This document shows, one piece after another, positions 36,008 to 45,854 of a stretch of DNA of 64,000 bases (position 1 is its first letter; each line of letters opens with the position of its first letter). The notes beneath the pieces were generated by a model that was not told the DNA's origin, did not search any database, and saw nothing but the letters and a program-made list of their open reading frames with translations. Made by a program: the position numbers and the translations under genes. Origin of the DNA: Tolypothrix tenuis PCC 7101 (GTDB lineage: Bacteria; Cyanobacteriota; Cyanobacteriia; Cyanobacteriales; Nostocaceae); contig NZ_AP018248.1 in assembly GCF_002368295.1 (NCBI RefSeq), forward strand, positions 5,160,798 to 5,224,797, in the 5' to 3' direction.

Positions 36008-38164
36008 ATGCTTAGTTCTCCTGATTTGAGCTTCTCTCGAACCTTACCCTTAGATACATTTAATCAGCTTGGGGAATTGTTACAACAGATGGCTCAAGCA
36101 GTGGGAAGTGCAGCTTTGGTGCTGACAGAAGCGGTGTTGGCAAGGATTCGCGTCCCTGCTGAGTGGCAAGAGCAACGTTTTACATTGCTGGTTTCTGAGG
36201 GGTTTAGTGCGCTGTTAATGGGAAATTTTACCCAGAGGGAACAGCAGTCATTAGGTACGGAGGTAAGAGGAGCTAGCTTTACAACAGGAACAAATTCCAC
36301 TAATAGTTTCTCCAACTCTGGTAACCAGCCCAAGCAACCTTCCTCTACATCGCAGCTTACCAGTATTTCCTATTCTCAGGATGCTGCAGAGCTTAATACT
36401 AGGTTGACATTTAATTGCGAAGCGATCGCATCTTTCCTGGTAAGATTGCGAGATTTGTTTGATGCTGATTCTTATACTTACCAAAATCTGCAACGTTATA
36501 GTCAAATTCTCCGTACTAATGATGCTACGCTCCAAAGTCAATTTACGCTGTTGTTATTAGAATATCTCTTACCGCAACACAATCAGCAGGTAGATTTAAC
36601 ACAAGCTTTCAATGAGCCTCATGCTTATATTTGTCAACCTGTAGAAGATGCACTGAAAAAACAGGTTGCTCAAGAACGGCTGTTGAATCAAGTTACAAAC
36701 CAAATCCGCAGAAGCCTGGATTTATCTGTGATAATGACAACGGCGCTCACACAAGTGCGTGAGTTTTTAGAATTAGACAGATTAATAATTTATAGATTTG
36801 AGGATGCAAGAGCCACAAATACTTCATACAACTTTGATGCTGCATACTTAAATAGTGATAATTGCCGTACCTGGTTTGGTAATCAACCAGAAGAACCTCC
36901 CCATCAACTCAACGGACAATATGCACTGTCAACACCAATCAATCCCCAACCCCCACTACAAGATTATCAACTACATGGGGGTTGTATAGTCTATGAAGTC
37001 CGTGCTAATGAGGCAATTCCTTCTGTTTTGAATTATCGGGAAGAAACTTGCTTTGTACATCACTCCCAATGTTGGGAGAAGTATCGCCAAGGTTTTACCT
37101 TAGCGGTGGTTGATGTGGAAAAAACTTACAGCCTGGAACAGTGTTTGTTAAATTTTTTAAGGGAAGTTCAGGTACGGGCTAAGGTAGCTGCCCCAATTAT
37201 GTTTGAGGAAAAACTTTGGGGACTGCTAATTGCACATCAGTGTCACGATCCACGAGAATGGACTGAAAACGAGAAAAGTTTGCTGACTGCGATCGCAGAA
37301 CAATTAGCGATCGCTATTCACCAAACAGAGTTAATGCGATCACTCAGGGAAGCTGCACTAACGCTGACACAAGAAAAACATACTCTGGAACAACGAGTAG
37401 TTGAACGTACAATGGAGCTACGCGATGCTTTACTCGCCGCCGAAGCTGCTAGTCGCCTGAGAAATGAATTTTTGGCGACTATTAGCCATGAATTGCTTAC
37501 ACCCTTAACTTATGTCATCGGGATGTCTTCCACTCTGTTACGCTGGCCCTTGGGTGAATTGAGCCAACGTCAACGAGATTATCTCCAAACCATCCATGAC
37601 AGTGGCGAACATTTATTAGAAATGATTAATGACATCCTCGATTTATCCCAAATTGAGGCAGGCAAAGCAGTTTTAAATATTACAGAATTTTCCTTAAGAG
37701 GTATAGCAGAAAGTACGCTAAAAACCTTAGAAGACAGGGCAAATCAGGTACAGTTGCAGCTGACACTGGATTTGCAAATCGATCCCAGACGCGATCGCTT
37801 TACCGCCGATGCTACTAGAATCGAGCAAATTATTTCTAATTTATTAACAAATGCCATTAAATTTACCCCGAAAGGCGGCAATGTTACCTTACGGCTGTGG
37901 GTAGAAGAAGAGACTGCCATCTTCCAAGTAGAAGATACAGGTATTGGCATTCCAGAAGAACAATTACCCCTACTGTTTGAAAAATTTCAACAACTCGATA
38001 CACCCTATCGCCGCCGCTATGAAGGTACAGGATTAGGTTTAGCCTTAACGAAACAATTAGTAGAACTCCATCGTGGGCGCATTGAAGTAGAGTCTACTGT
38101 AGGCATCGGTTCAATTTTTACCGTCTGGATACCAGCGCAGCCAATGACGGCGTGTAAGTCGTGA
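36008..38164 (+). CDS. GAF-domain sensor histidine kinase
   Basis: A 718-residue soluble kinase. Residues 1-225 form an N-terminal region I do not recognise (with a Ser/Asn-rich linker at 90-125). A phytochrome/cyanobacteriochrome-like GAF domain spans about 226-440; Cys379 lies where bilin-binding cysteines usually are (SLEQCL), but the next residue is Leu rather than His, so pigment binding is doubtful. A coiled coil leads to HisKA with His494 (ISHELLTP) and HATPase about 600-710 (DTGIGIPEEQ; YEGTGLGLAL). There is no receiver or membrane span. It is divergent from cobN across 89 bases. Its response regulator is not adjacent. The signal might be light, redox or a small ligand. Confidence 0.88.
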   Translation: MLSSPDLSFSRTLPLDTFNQLGELLQQMAQAVGSAALVLTEAVLARIRVPAEWQEQRFTLLVSEGFSALLMGNFTQREQQSLGTEVRGASFTTGTNSTNSFSNSGNQPKQPSSTSQLTSISYSQDAAELNTRLTFNCEAIASFLVRLRDLFDADSYTYQNLQRYSQILRTNDATLQSQFTLLLLEYLLPQHNQQVDLTQAFNEPHAYICQPVEDALKKQVAQERLLNQVTNQIRRSLDLSVIMTTALTQVREFLELDRLIIYRFEDARATNTSYNFDAAYLNSDNCRTWFGNQPEEPPHQLNGQYALSTPINPQPPLQDYQLHGGCIVYEVRANEAIPSVLNYREETCFVHHSQCWEKYRQGFTLAVVDVEKTYSLEQCLLNFLREVQVRAKVAAPIMFEEKLWGLLIAHQCHDPREWTENEKSLLTAIAEQLAIAIHQTELMRSLREAALTLTQEKHTLEQRVVERTMELRDALLAAEAASRLRNEFLATISHELLTPLTYVIGMSSTLLRWPLGELSQRQRDYLQTIHDSGEHLLEMINDILDLSQIEAGKAVLNITEFSLRGIAESTLKTLEDRANQVQLQLTLDLQIDPRRDRFTADATRIEQIISNLLTNAIKFTPKGGNVTLRLWVEEETAIFQVEDTGIGIPEEQLPLLFEKFQQLDTPYRRRYEGTGLGLALTKQLVELHRGRIEVESTVGIGSIFTVWIPAQPMTACKS

Positions 38165-38175
38165 TTGGGGACGAA

Positions 38176-38330
38176 TCAATTCAAAATTCAAAATTCAAAA
38201 TTCAAAATTAAATAACTTTTAGAGATTGGGATGAGGGAGATGAGGGGATCAATTACCAATTACCAATTACCAATTACCAATTACCAATTACCCTATGCCC
38301 TATGCCCCATGCCCCATGCCCAAAAGGTTT
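38176..38330. repeat. Interspersed repeats spanning the nanE start
   Basis: AATTCAAA units, then at least six ACCAATT units, then CCTATGCCCCATGCCC units run into the start of nanE, whose ATG (38302) and first few codons are repeat DNA. Confidence 0.75.
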
Positions 38331-38985
38331 AATTGTCTCTTGCCAAGCTCCTGTTGATTCACCGTTGCATCAACCGCTAGTCATTGCGGCGATGGCACAG
38401 GCTGCGGTGAATAATGGTGCTGTTGGGGTGCGGATAGATACCCCCAGTCACATTCAAGCTGTGCGTGCTTGTGTGGATGTGCCGATTATTGGACTATGGA
38501 AGCAAGTTATAGCTGGCTACGATGTCTACATTACCCCTCAGTTTCACCATGCCGTAGCTGTGGCGGCGGCTGGGGCTGATATTATTGCCATCGATGCCAC
38601 AATGAGAAGCCGCCCTGGTGATGAGCAATTAGCAACGATAATTGCCAAGATTCATCAAGAATTAAATAAGCCAGTTATGGCAGATGTCGATACAATTGAG
38701 GCGGCAAAAGCAGCAGTCAATGCTGGAGCAGATATTGTGGGAACAACTCTTTTTGGTTACACAGCCGCAACCAAAGATTTTACGCCTCCTGGATGGCAAC
38801 TCCTGAGCCAGATGGTAGAACAGCTAAATATTCCCGTGATTTGTGAAGGTGGGATAGCTTCACCCCAAATGGCTCGCCAAGCCTTAGCTTTAGGGGCTGA
38901 TGCTGTTGTCGTTGGTACTGCTATTACTGGGATTGACATTCAAGTCAGAGCCTATAAATCAATGATGAGTTCTGAAGAATTATGA
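38302..38985 (+). CDS. nanE: N-acetylmannosamine-6-phosphate 2-epimerase (NanE)
   Basis: A 227-residue TIM-barrel protein of the NanE family, which interconverts N-acetylmannosamine-6-P and N-acetylglucosamine-6-P. Family stretches are the N-terminal KGLIVSCQAPVDSPLH, the DVDTIEAAKAAVNAGADIVGTT strand region and EGGIASPQMARQALALGADAVVVGTAI for phosphate binding. The initiation codon and the first seven codons (MPHAPCP) come from an interspersed CCCCATG repeat; native NanE would start near the KGLIV residues. Its stop overlaps the ackA start by four bases (ATGA), so the two are translationally coupled. A sialic-acid pathway is not visible nearby, so amino-sugar recycling from cell wall is the likelier role. 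Confidence 0.9.
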   Translation: MPHAPCPKGLIVSCQAPVDSPLHQPLVIAAMAQAAVNNGAVGVRIDTPSHIQAVRACVDVPIIGLWKQVIAGYDVYITPQFHHAVAVAAAGADIIAIDATMRSRPGDEQLATIIAKIHQELNKPVMADVDTIEAAKAAVNAGADIVGTTLFGYTAATKDFTPPGWQLLSQMVEQLNIPVICEGGIASPQMARQALALGADAVVVGTAITGIDIQVRAYKSMMSSEEL

Positions 38986-40199
38986 AAATACTTGTACTGA
39001 ATGCCGGATCTAGTAGTCAAAAAAGTTGTCTTTATGAAATCAAAGATGATTTTCTCCCCAAACAAGCACCTCAACCGCTTTGGGAAGGCAAAGTCAACTG
39101 GACGAAAGAGCAAGGTGTCGCAGAAATTCAGGTGAAAACTGCTACAGGTGAAGTGCTGGAAGAATCAATCTATGCGGACTCGCGACAGGCACATGTCACC
39201 TATATGCTTTACACTCTGACTCGCGGTGCTACCAAGGTAATTGGTAATCTGTCAGAAATCGATGTGGTAGGTCATCGTGTAGTACATGGTGGAGAAGATT
39301 ACCGTAAAAGTACGGTGATTAACGAAGATGTGAAAAAAGCGATCGCTCAACTCGCTACTTTAGCACCCATACATAATCCGGCGGCTGTGGAAGGGATAGA
39401 AGCCATTGAGCAAAGTTTGGGTGATGTGAAGCAGGTAGCAGTATTTGATACCGGATTCCATGCCACTATCCCTGATGCTGCGGCAATTTATCCCGGCCCC
39501 TATGAGTGGGTGGAGCAAGGTATCCGCCGCTATGGGTTTCATGGTATCAGTCACCAATACTGCGCTCAACGTGCGGCTGATATCCTGGGGCGAGATTTAG
39601 CATCATTGAAATTAATCAATTGTCATTTAGGTAACGGCTGTTCTTTAGCAGCAATTCAAAACGGCCGCAGCATTGATACGACTATGGGCTTCACACCCTT
39701 AGATGGGTTAATGATGGGTAGTCGTTCCGGTTCCATCGATCCGGGGATTTTAATTTACCTGCTACGACAATCTAATTATTCTGCCGAAAGTCTCGATTAT
39801 GTTCTCAATAAATCTTCCGGTTTACGTGGAATTTCTGGTGTATCCAGCGATTTGCCAGAAGTGATTGCGGCGATCGCTCAAGGTAATTATCGTGCCCAGT
39901 TAGCTTGGGATATGTACGTGCATCGCTTGCGTGCTGGCATTGGTTCTATGCTTGCTAGTTTAGGGGGTTTAGATGTTCTAGTCTTTACCGCAGGTGTCGG
40001 TGAAAAATCCCCTGGGATTCGCCAAGCTGTTTCCGAAGGCTTTGGATTTTTAGGGCTGAAAATCGACCCGCAGAAAAATCAACAAAACCCCGTTGATATC
40101 GACATCGCCACCCCAGAATCAACAATACGGGTTTTGGTGATCCATACTCAAGAAGATTGGGCGATCGCACAACAATGTTGGTTGCTTTTAAATACGTAA
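38982..40199 (+). CDS. ackA: Acetate kinase
   Basis: A 405-residue ASKHA-fold kinase that interconverts acetyl phosphate and acetate with ATP/ADP. Characteristic motifs are NAGSSSQK at 7-14, HNPAAV, VFDTGFHATIP, GFHGISH, and the LINCHLGNGCSLAAI phosphate-binding loop, followed by GGLDVLVFTAGVGE near the C-terminus. It starts within the nanE stop codon (ATGA overlap), so translation is coupled to nanE. No phosphotransacetylase or phosphoketolase gene is adjacent. It is cytoplasmic. Confidence 0.95.
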   Translation: MKILVLNAGSSSQKSCLYEIKDDFLPKQAPQPLWEGKVNWTKEQGVAEIQVKTATGEVLEESIYADSRQAHVTYMLYTLTRGATKVIGNLSEIDVVGHRVVHGGEDYRKSTVINEDVKKAIAQLATLAPIHNPAAVEGIEAIEQSLGDVKQVAVFDTGFHATIPDAAAIYPGPYEWVEQGIRRYGFHGISHQYCAQRAADILGRDLASLKLINCHLGNGCSLAAIQNGRSIDTTMGFTPLDGLMMGSRSGSIDPGILIYLLRQSNYSAESLDYVLNKSSGLRGISGVSSDLPEVIAAIAQGNYRAQLAWDMYVHRLRAGIGSMLASLGGLDVLVFTAGVGEKSPGIRQAVSEGFGFLGLKIDPQKNQQNPVDIDIATPESTIRVLVIHTQEDWAIAQQCWLLLNT

Positions 40200-40493
40200 A
40201 AATAGCACTTGTAATCTTCACGTAATTATTGCTCTGCGTTACCATTAGCCTTGGCTGTTGATTTTTGTTGTGCTGTAATTAGATATACCAGTCAATGCCT
40301 TGAGATATTGTAGTTTTTTGGTGGAAGTTGTCAATTGAAATAGGGGATAGGGAATTAAAAAATATACTAGACTCTTGTGCAGACGCGATGAATCGCGGCT
40401 GTGCATCTCTTGACAACCCCCACCAATCAATATGCAATTTTTATGCATTACAGCTGACAAATAATCTCCAGCTAATAAGGTCAGTCAATCACA
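40200..40493. other. Gene-free spacer
   Basis: About 290 bases downstream of ackA. A short hairpin-type repeat (GACGCGATGAATCGCG, about 40382-40398) of a kind common in cyanobacteria is the only structure noticed. Confidence 0.45.
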
Positions 40494-41282
40494 ATGTTTG
40501 CTTTATATCGTGAAACTGTAAATACATTTTTGACAATTATTGCCTGTATTCTAGGAATTGGCTTGATGCAATTGCCGCGAATGCACAGCTTTTTAAATAA
40601 CCAAGAAACTGCTTCTGTAGAAGCGCTAGAAAGAGAAATTAAAGCAGAACAAGTGCGATTAAATTTTTTCAGACAAACGCCCAGCTTTGGCTATGAAAAT
40701 TTGATTGCTGATTGGGTATATTTAAATTTTCTCCAATACTTTGGTGATGAAGAAGCACGTGATAAAACGGGTTATACAGCCAGTCCTAAGTATTTTGAAG
40801 TGATTCTCGGCCATAATCCCAGATTTCTAGATGCTTATTTAGGTCTATCTGTTAGTACTTCTCTTTATGCAGGTTTACCTGAGCGTTCCATAGAATTAAT
40901 GGAACATGGGTTACAATTTTTATCGCCTCAAGTCCCAGATAAAGCTTATTATGTATGGCGTTATAAAGCTATCGATGAATTATTATTTTTAGGTGATGCC
41001 CAAGCATCTAAAAAATCTTTAATGAAAGCTATAGATTGGGCTAGCACTTATCAAGATGAAGAAAGCAAGAATGTAGCTAAAATTTCCGAAAGAACTGTTA
41101 AATTCTTAAGAACTAATCCTAATAGTAAACATGCTAGAATTTCTACATGGGTCATGGTATTAAATAACGGAGTTGATAAAAACACGCAACAAAGAGCAAT
41201 TAGAGAAATCGAAGCTTTAGGCGGCAAAGTCGTTAAAACTCCAGAAGGTAATAATCAAATTCTATTTCCGCAAAAAGATTAA
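40494..41282 (+). CDS. Membrane-anchored helical-repeat protein, unknown
   Basis: A 262-residue protein of unknown function. One hydrophobic span at about 11-26 (FLTIIACILGIGLM) suggests an uncleaved membrane anchor, with the rest on the outer face. Residues 60-200 are helical and TPR-like (for example PKYFEVILGHNPRFLDAYLGLS and SIELMEHGLQFL). I recognise no catalytic motif. Its style resembles conserved cyanobacterial proteins of unknown function. It is not close to any functionally linked gene; an inverted-repeat element lies just downstream. Confidence 0.7.
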   Translation: MFALYRETVNTFLTIIACILGIGLMQLPRMHSFLNNQETASVEALEREIKAEQVRLNFFRQTPSFGYENLIADWVYLNFLQYFGDEEARDKTGYTASPKYFEVILGHNPRFLDAYLGLSVSTSLYAGLPERSIELMEHGLQFLSPQVPDKAYYVWRYKAIDELLFLGDAQASKKSLMKAIDWASTYQDEESKNVAKISERTVKFLRTNPNSKHARISTWVMVLNNGVDKNTQQRAIREIEALGGKVVKTPEGNNQILFPQKD

Positions 41283-41338
41283 ATTTGGAGTTTGTTAAGG
41301 AAGGAGTCCCAATGAAAAAAGTTTCACCACTAAGTATC

Positions 41339-41482
41339 AGGACTTACGCAACTGGTACACCAAACTTCTGGTTTAAGAGTCAACAGTCAAGGGTCAAGTG
41401 TCAAAAATTCAGGTTTTTTGGACTTTTGACTCTTGACTCTTGACAGCCTAAACGAGAAAAATGTGACACTTGCGTAAGTCCT
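41339..41482. mobile_element. 144-bp inverted-repeat element (MITE-like)
   Basis: The ends AGGACTTACGCAA (41339-41351) and TTGCGTAAGTCCT (41470-41482) are perfectly complementary. Inside are AGAGTCAACAGTCAAGGGTCAAG units and their complement, forming a long hairpin. AAGTAT appears just outside both ends (41332-41337; 41483-41488), possibly a target duplication. Such GGACTTACGCA ends are widespread in filamentous cyanobacteria. Confidence 0.75.
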
Positions 41483-41520
41483 AAGTATGTAAGTAATTCT
41501 TACCTGTTCCCTGTTGCTCG

Positions 41521-44500
41521 TTAAGTCCTCCCTGTCAAATTAGCTATCACTGCGACTAATTCAGCAGGATTAACGGGTTTGGGAATATGGAGTTGAAAGC
41601 CGGCTAATAAGGCTTGTGTGCGGTCTTCTGACCTGGCGTAAGCTGTGAGTGCGACGGCGGGTATTCTTCCTCCTTGTTCTGGAGGTAGGGCCCGGAGTTG
41701 GCGAATTAGGACATAGCCGTCTTCTTTTGGCATTCCGATATCACTCACCAGGACATCAGGGTGGAATTGTGGCACAGCAGCTAGGGCCTCAGTGGCGGAT
41801 GCAGCTGTCATGACTTGGGCACCATAGGGTGATAAAACTGTGGTGAGTAATTGTCTCGCGTCTGGTTCATCATCCACAACTAGCACGCGTACACCATTTA
41901 GGGTTTGTGGTTCATTGGGGCGATCGCTGTTGATGAGGGGTTCGCGGTGGGGTGAGGTGGTATTATTGATAGCAACTGCTTTCATGGGTAAATTGACAGT
42001 GAAAGTTGCACCTTTACCAATTCCTAGACTTTCCGCCGATACTGTGCCACCGTGTAATTCTACCAAATGACGGACAATCGCCAGCCCTAATCCTAAGCCG
42101 CCATGCGATCGCGTGCTGGAACTGTCGGCTTGGCGAAAGCGGTCAAATACGAATGGTAGGAATTCTGGGGGAATACCGCTACCGTTATCGCTGACGCGAA
42201 TTTGCACACGAGAATTAATCCGTTGTAGTTGTACTTCAACTTTGCCGCCTTTGGGTGTAAATTTGACAGCATTGGAGAGCAAATTCCAGATAATTTGTTG
42301 TAAGCGGTTGACATCAGCGATGACAATGCCGACATCTGGAGCAAATCTGCATTCGATCCGAATTTCTTTAGCATCAGCGGCCGGATATACAGTCTCAATG
42401 GCTGCTTCTACAAGTGGTACTAGTTCTACTTGCTGCAGATTTAAAGAGAGCTTACCTTGGATAATCCGGGAGACATCCAAGACATCTTCAATTAGTTGCG
42501 CGAGAGATTTAGTATTGCGGTCAATTGTTTCTAAGGCGCGAGCTGTGGTAGTTTCATCAAATCTGCGGCTTCTGAGTAGCTGCGTCCAGCCTAGCATGGC
42601 GTTGAGGGGGGTACGCAGTTCGTGAGAAAGTGTGCCGAGAAATTCATCTTTCATGCGGTTGGCTGCTTCGGCTTCGGCTAGTAATCTTTCCCGTTCTTGC
42701 TCTGAGAGTTTGCGATCGGTAATATCAATCATGAAGCCATGTAATATCTGCGGTTTCCCTTCTTCCCGCAATACATTCACAATGTCATATATCCAAACAA
42801 CTCTGCCATCTGCTGCCAACATTCTATATTCAAATTCATAATTATCTAATGTCAGCGATGATTCTATACAATACTGTACTGCCCATTCTTGATCGTCTGG
42901 GTGAATATGTGCTTGCCAAAAATTATCTGCGTACCAATCTATGACAGGATAACCAAGAATTTCTTCACTTTGCGGCCCAACATAAGTAAAATTTCCAGTT
43001 TGAGCATCAGCCTGCCAAGGAATTACTCGCGCTTTTTCTGTGAGTTTGCGGAAGCGTTCTTCACTTTGTTGTAGAGCTTTTTGGGCTTGTTTACTTTCAG
43101 TAATATCGCTAATTAAGGCAACAAAGCCTTCTACTGTTCCATCGGGGCTAAAGTGGGGTACATAGGCACCCTGAATATAACGACTGCTACCATCTGGGGG
43201 ACTAATTTCTACTTCGTAGGTTACTGTTTCTCCTGATAATACTGTTTCGATATAAGGGCGAATTGTCTTGTAAGTGGCTTCACCTACCACTTCTTTGATA
43301 TGTTTTCCGTGGAGTTCTGAGCTTGCTACTCCATACCATTCTGCATATTTTTTATTATTAAAACGGTAGCATTGTTGATTATCAATATAAGAAATAAATA
43401 CAGGAACAGCGTTAGTAATTAAGCGTAATTGTTCTTCTTTTTGACGTAATATTGCTTCTATTTGTTTAGGAATAGTTAAATCTAAATAAAAGGTGATAAT
43501 TTCTTCTGGTTCGCTCGCCGATGCTTGGATTAAGGCACTACCAATAAGAATGGGAATGCGGGTACCATCTTTGCGGATAAATTCCTTTTCAAATGGAGCC
43601 GCGACTCCATGATTTCTCAGTTCTGTAATTGCTTGGTTATCTAAAGATAGGTATTCTGCGGGTGTAATGTGATTGGGGTGAATTGTACCAGCAACCATAT
43701 CTTCTATGGTGTAACCTAGCATTCTGAGGAAATATTCGTTGGCGTATTTGATGTTTCCCTCAAAGTCAGTGCAAGCAACACCAAAAATATTCGATTCTAC
43801 TAACCGCCGAAAGCGTTTTTCACTTTCTAGGAGTGCGGCTTGCGATACTCCTAAAGCTGCGGCTGATGTTTCGGCTGCATTTCGCGCCCGATTGAGCGAT
43901 CGCGTAATCCCAAATAAAATAAAACTAATGACTACACCCGTAAAGCCAATATAAGGCACCAAATTTCTAGAAGATAGTAAATCCATCTCTGGCTGAGACT
44001 GGAAAACTATTGTCCAATTACGTCCAGCAATTTTGATAGTGTGAGTGGTTTGAAATTGGGGGTGGGAAAAGGAATTGTTAACCGTAGAATTACTTTTAGA
44101 GGTGTGTAATAAATTGTTTGGCTTAATTTCTTTGCCATCATAAATGTCAAAATTGACTAGAGGCTGTTCTCCGCCAAAAATTCCTTGTAGTAAATCGTCA
44201 GCACGATAGGGACTGTAAATAAATCCGAGTAAATTTGCTTGGCGCTCACCAATTGTATTAGGTATAATTCCTTGACGATAAACTGGAATGTAAATGAGAA
44301 AGCCAGCTTGTTTGTGCTGATCGATTTCCTGTACTAACGTCACCTTACCAGATGCTGCGACTGTACCACCATCTCGAGCGCTTTCCATCGCTGCACGTCG
44401 CACTACTTCGGTATACATATCATAACCAATGGCGGCTTGATTGCGCCGATCCAGAGGTTCTAAGTAAATAATGGAGTGGTACTCATTGCGGTTATAATTC

Positions 44501-44910
44501 GGTCGCAGGTTAAAGTTTTTCACTCCCTGCTTTTGCATATCGTTGAGTAATCCAGGTAATTCTTTTGCACTAACTCGCTTGGAAAATCCAATTCCCTGAA
44601 TTCCCGGATAACGTTCTTTTAAGTTCAATCGTTCCACAAAAGCGCGAAATTCCGCGAGACTGACATTTTCATTCGCTGCAAATAAGGCGCTACCTGCACG
44701 TAGCAAGGTGATATAGGTATCTAAACGACTTTGAATATTGTCTTGAGTGCGAGTAACTGCATTTTGAAACCGCAACTTATCTTGAGTCGCCGCTGTGATT
44801 TCTAGTAAACCTGTTGCTCCCGCAGTTAGTAACAGCGTTCCTAGTAAAACTACATAAGAAGTCCAAGCCGGAAGCTGATTTGCGGATTTCCATGATAAGT
44901 GCGATCGCAT
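41521..44910 (-). CDS. CHASE-PAS hybrid sensor histidine kinase
   Basis: A 1129-residue inner-membrane kinase. Two transmembrane spans (about 17-39 and 318-337) bracket an extracytoplasmic CHASE domain (about 70-300). Three PAS regions follow (about 362-485, 488-610, 617-738, each ending in a PAC-like D(I/L)T motif), then HisKA with His763 (LSHELRTP), HATPase about 865-977 (DNGSGIPPEF; GGLGLGLAI) and a C-terminal receiver about 1005-1127 with Asp1057 (LVSDIGMPKEDG). It is a hybrid kinase that must pass phosphate to an HPt protein elsewhere. It stands alone, with 944 gene-free bases upstream. The ligand of its CHASE domain is unknown. Confidence 0.92.
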   Translation of the reverse strand: MRSHLSWKSANQLPAWTSYVVLLGTLLLTAGATGLLEITAATQDKLRFQNAVTRTQDNIQSRLDTYITLLRAGSALFAANENVSLAEFRAFVERLNLKERYPGIQGIGFSKRVSAKELPGLLNDMQKQGVKNFNLRPNYNRNEYHSIIYLEPLDRRNQAAIGYDMYTEVVRRAAMESARDGGTVAASGKVTLVQEIDQHKQAGFLIYIPVYRQGIIPNTIGERQANLLGFIYSPYRADDLLQGIFGGEQPLVNFDIYDGKEIKPNNLLHTSKSNSTVNNSFSHPQFQTTHTIKIAGRNWTIVFQSQPEMDLLSSRNLVPYIGFTGVVISFILFGITRSLNRARNAAETSAAALGVSQAALLESEKRFRRLVESNIFGVACTDFEGNIKYANEYFLRMLGYTIEDMVAGTIHPNHITPAEYLSLDNQAITELRNHGVAAPFEKEFIRKDGTRIPILIGSALIQASASEPEEIITFYLDLTIPKQIEAILRQKEEQLRLITNAVPVFISYIDNQQCYRFNNKKYAEWYGVASSELHGKHIKEVVGEATYKTIRPYIETVLSGETVTYEVEISPPDGSSRYIQGAYVPHFSPDGTVEGFVALISDITESKQAQKALQQSEERFRKLTEKARVIPWQADAQTGNFTYVGPQSEEILGYPVIDWYADNFWQAHIHPDDQEWAVQYCIESSLTLDNYEFEYRMLAADGRVVWIYDIVNVLREEGKPQILHGFMIDITDRKLSEQERERLLAEAEAANRMKDEFLGTLSHELRTPLNAMLGWTQLLRSRRFDETTTARALETIDRNTKSLAQLIEDVLDVSRIIQGKLSLNLQQVELVPLVEAAIETVYPAADAKEIRIECRFAPDVGIVIADVNRLQQIIWNLLSNAVKFTPKGGKVEVQLQRINSRVQIRVSDNGSGIPPEFLPFVFDRFRQADSSSTRSHGGLGLGLAIVRHLVELHGGTVSAESLGIGKGATFTVNLPMKAVAINNTTSPHREPLINSDRPNEPQTLNGVRVLVVDDEPDARQLLTTVLSPYGAQVMTAASATEALAAVPQFHPDVLVSDIGMPKEDGYVLIRQLRALPPEQGGRIPAVALTAYARSEDRTQALLAGFQLHIPKPVNPAELVAVIANLTGRT

Positions 44911-45442
44911 AGAAAAATTTTACTAATCAGAATTTACATACAACTGATAAAATTCAAATAGAAAAAACACTCTTCTTTCAATCATTAAATTAAAAATCCA
45001 GAGAATTAGCATTTGATTTTTAGCAGAATGCTGAATAAAAGCTTCATCCTCAAAAAAATATACTTATCATCCAAATTATCACAGGCTAGAGTGTGAACAA
45101 ATATGTATTTCTTGCTTGATGATAGATTCACACCTATGATGACTCGCTTAAATTAAGAGCCAATATTTACGGGTTATGCATCTATCTAAAGAAGTAACAG
45201 AAGATTTTATATAGTATGGTAGTGACCGCTTAAATAAAATAATTTTTACTTATTTATTAATCGATCATCAAGCCATCAATTAACAAGTAAAAATCTAATA
45301 TTGCTATAAGAATAATATAACACGGTGTAAATAAAGCAAGTATTTCAACCAGTCACCAGCTTTGTGATAGAAATTTTTGGCGTTGTTGATTGATGGGATA
45401 ATTAAACCTGCATTTATCACAAACAGCAGATATGACAGATGT
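44911..45442. other. AT-rich gene-free region
   Basis: About 530 bases between the CHASE kinase start and the second 126-bp element. No open frame, RNA gene or repeat could be supported. It presumably contains the kinase promoter. Confidence 0.4.
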
Positions 45443-45568
45443 CAATACTTGTCGGTTAAGGGAAAAAGGGGAAGGGGAAAAGGGGCAAGAAAAAACCTTT
45501 AACCCTTACCCTTTAACCTTTTCCCCAAACTAAATTCCGAGTTGAAAATCCTTAACCGAGCAGTATTG
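45443..45568. mobile_element. 126-bp non-autonomous inverted-repeat element, copy 2
   Basis: Same length and same terminal repeats as the element at 1940. It is flanked by TGACAGATGT (45433-45442) and TAACAGATGT (45569-45578), a 10-bp duplication with one mismatch. Confidence 0.85.
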
Positions 45569-45576
45569 TAACAGAT

Positions 45577-45669
45577 GTAGGTTGGGTTAAGCGCAGCACC
45601 ACCCAACATGGATTTTGAGAGATTAACCAAGATTTCGGCGTTGGGTTTCCTTCCGTCAACTCAACCTAC
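45577..45669. repeat. Palindromic GTAGGTTGGGTT...AACTCAACCTAC repeat
   Basis: A roughly 93-base fold-back sequence next to the second 126-bp element. The outer arms GTAGGTTGGGTT and AACTCAACCTAC pair with one mismatch, and an inner CCCAAC / GTTGGG pair extends the stem. Similar repeats are common between cyanobacterial genes. The remaining bases up to 45854 hold no feature. Confidence 0.65.
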
Positions 45670-45854
45670 TAATCTGATGAGAAATGGGGTTTTCTGCTTT
45701 GACTCAATTTAGCGGAAATCATCTAGATTTTGTAGGTTTTAAGCATTACTAAAATCTTACTAAGGGTAAATGGCTAAGAACAATCAACACAACTATGCAC
45801 ATTTTGCGTTATGAGTAATGAAATATGAAAATCTAGGTATAAACTGAGTTATCA

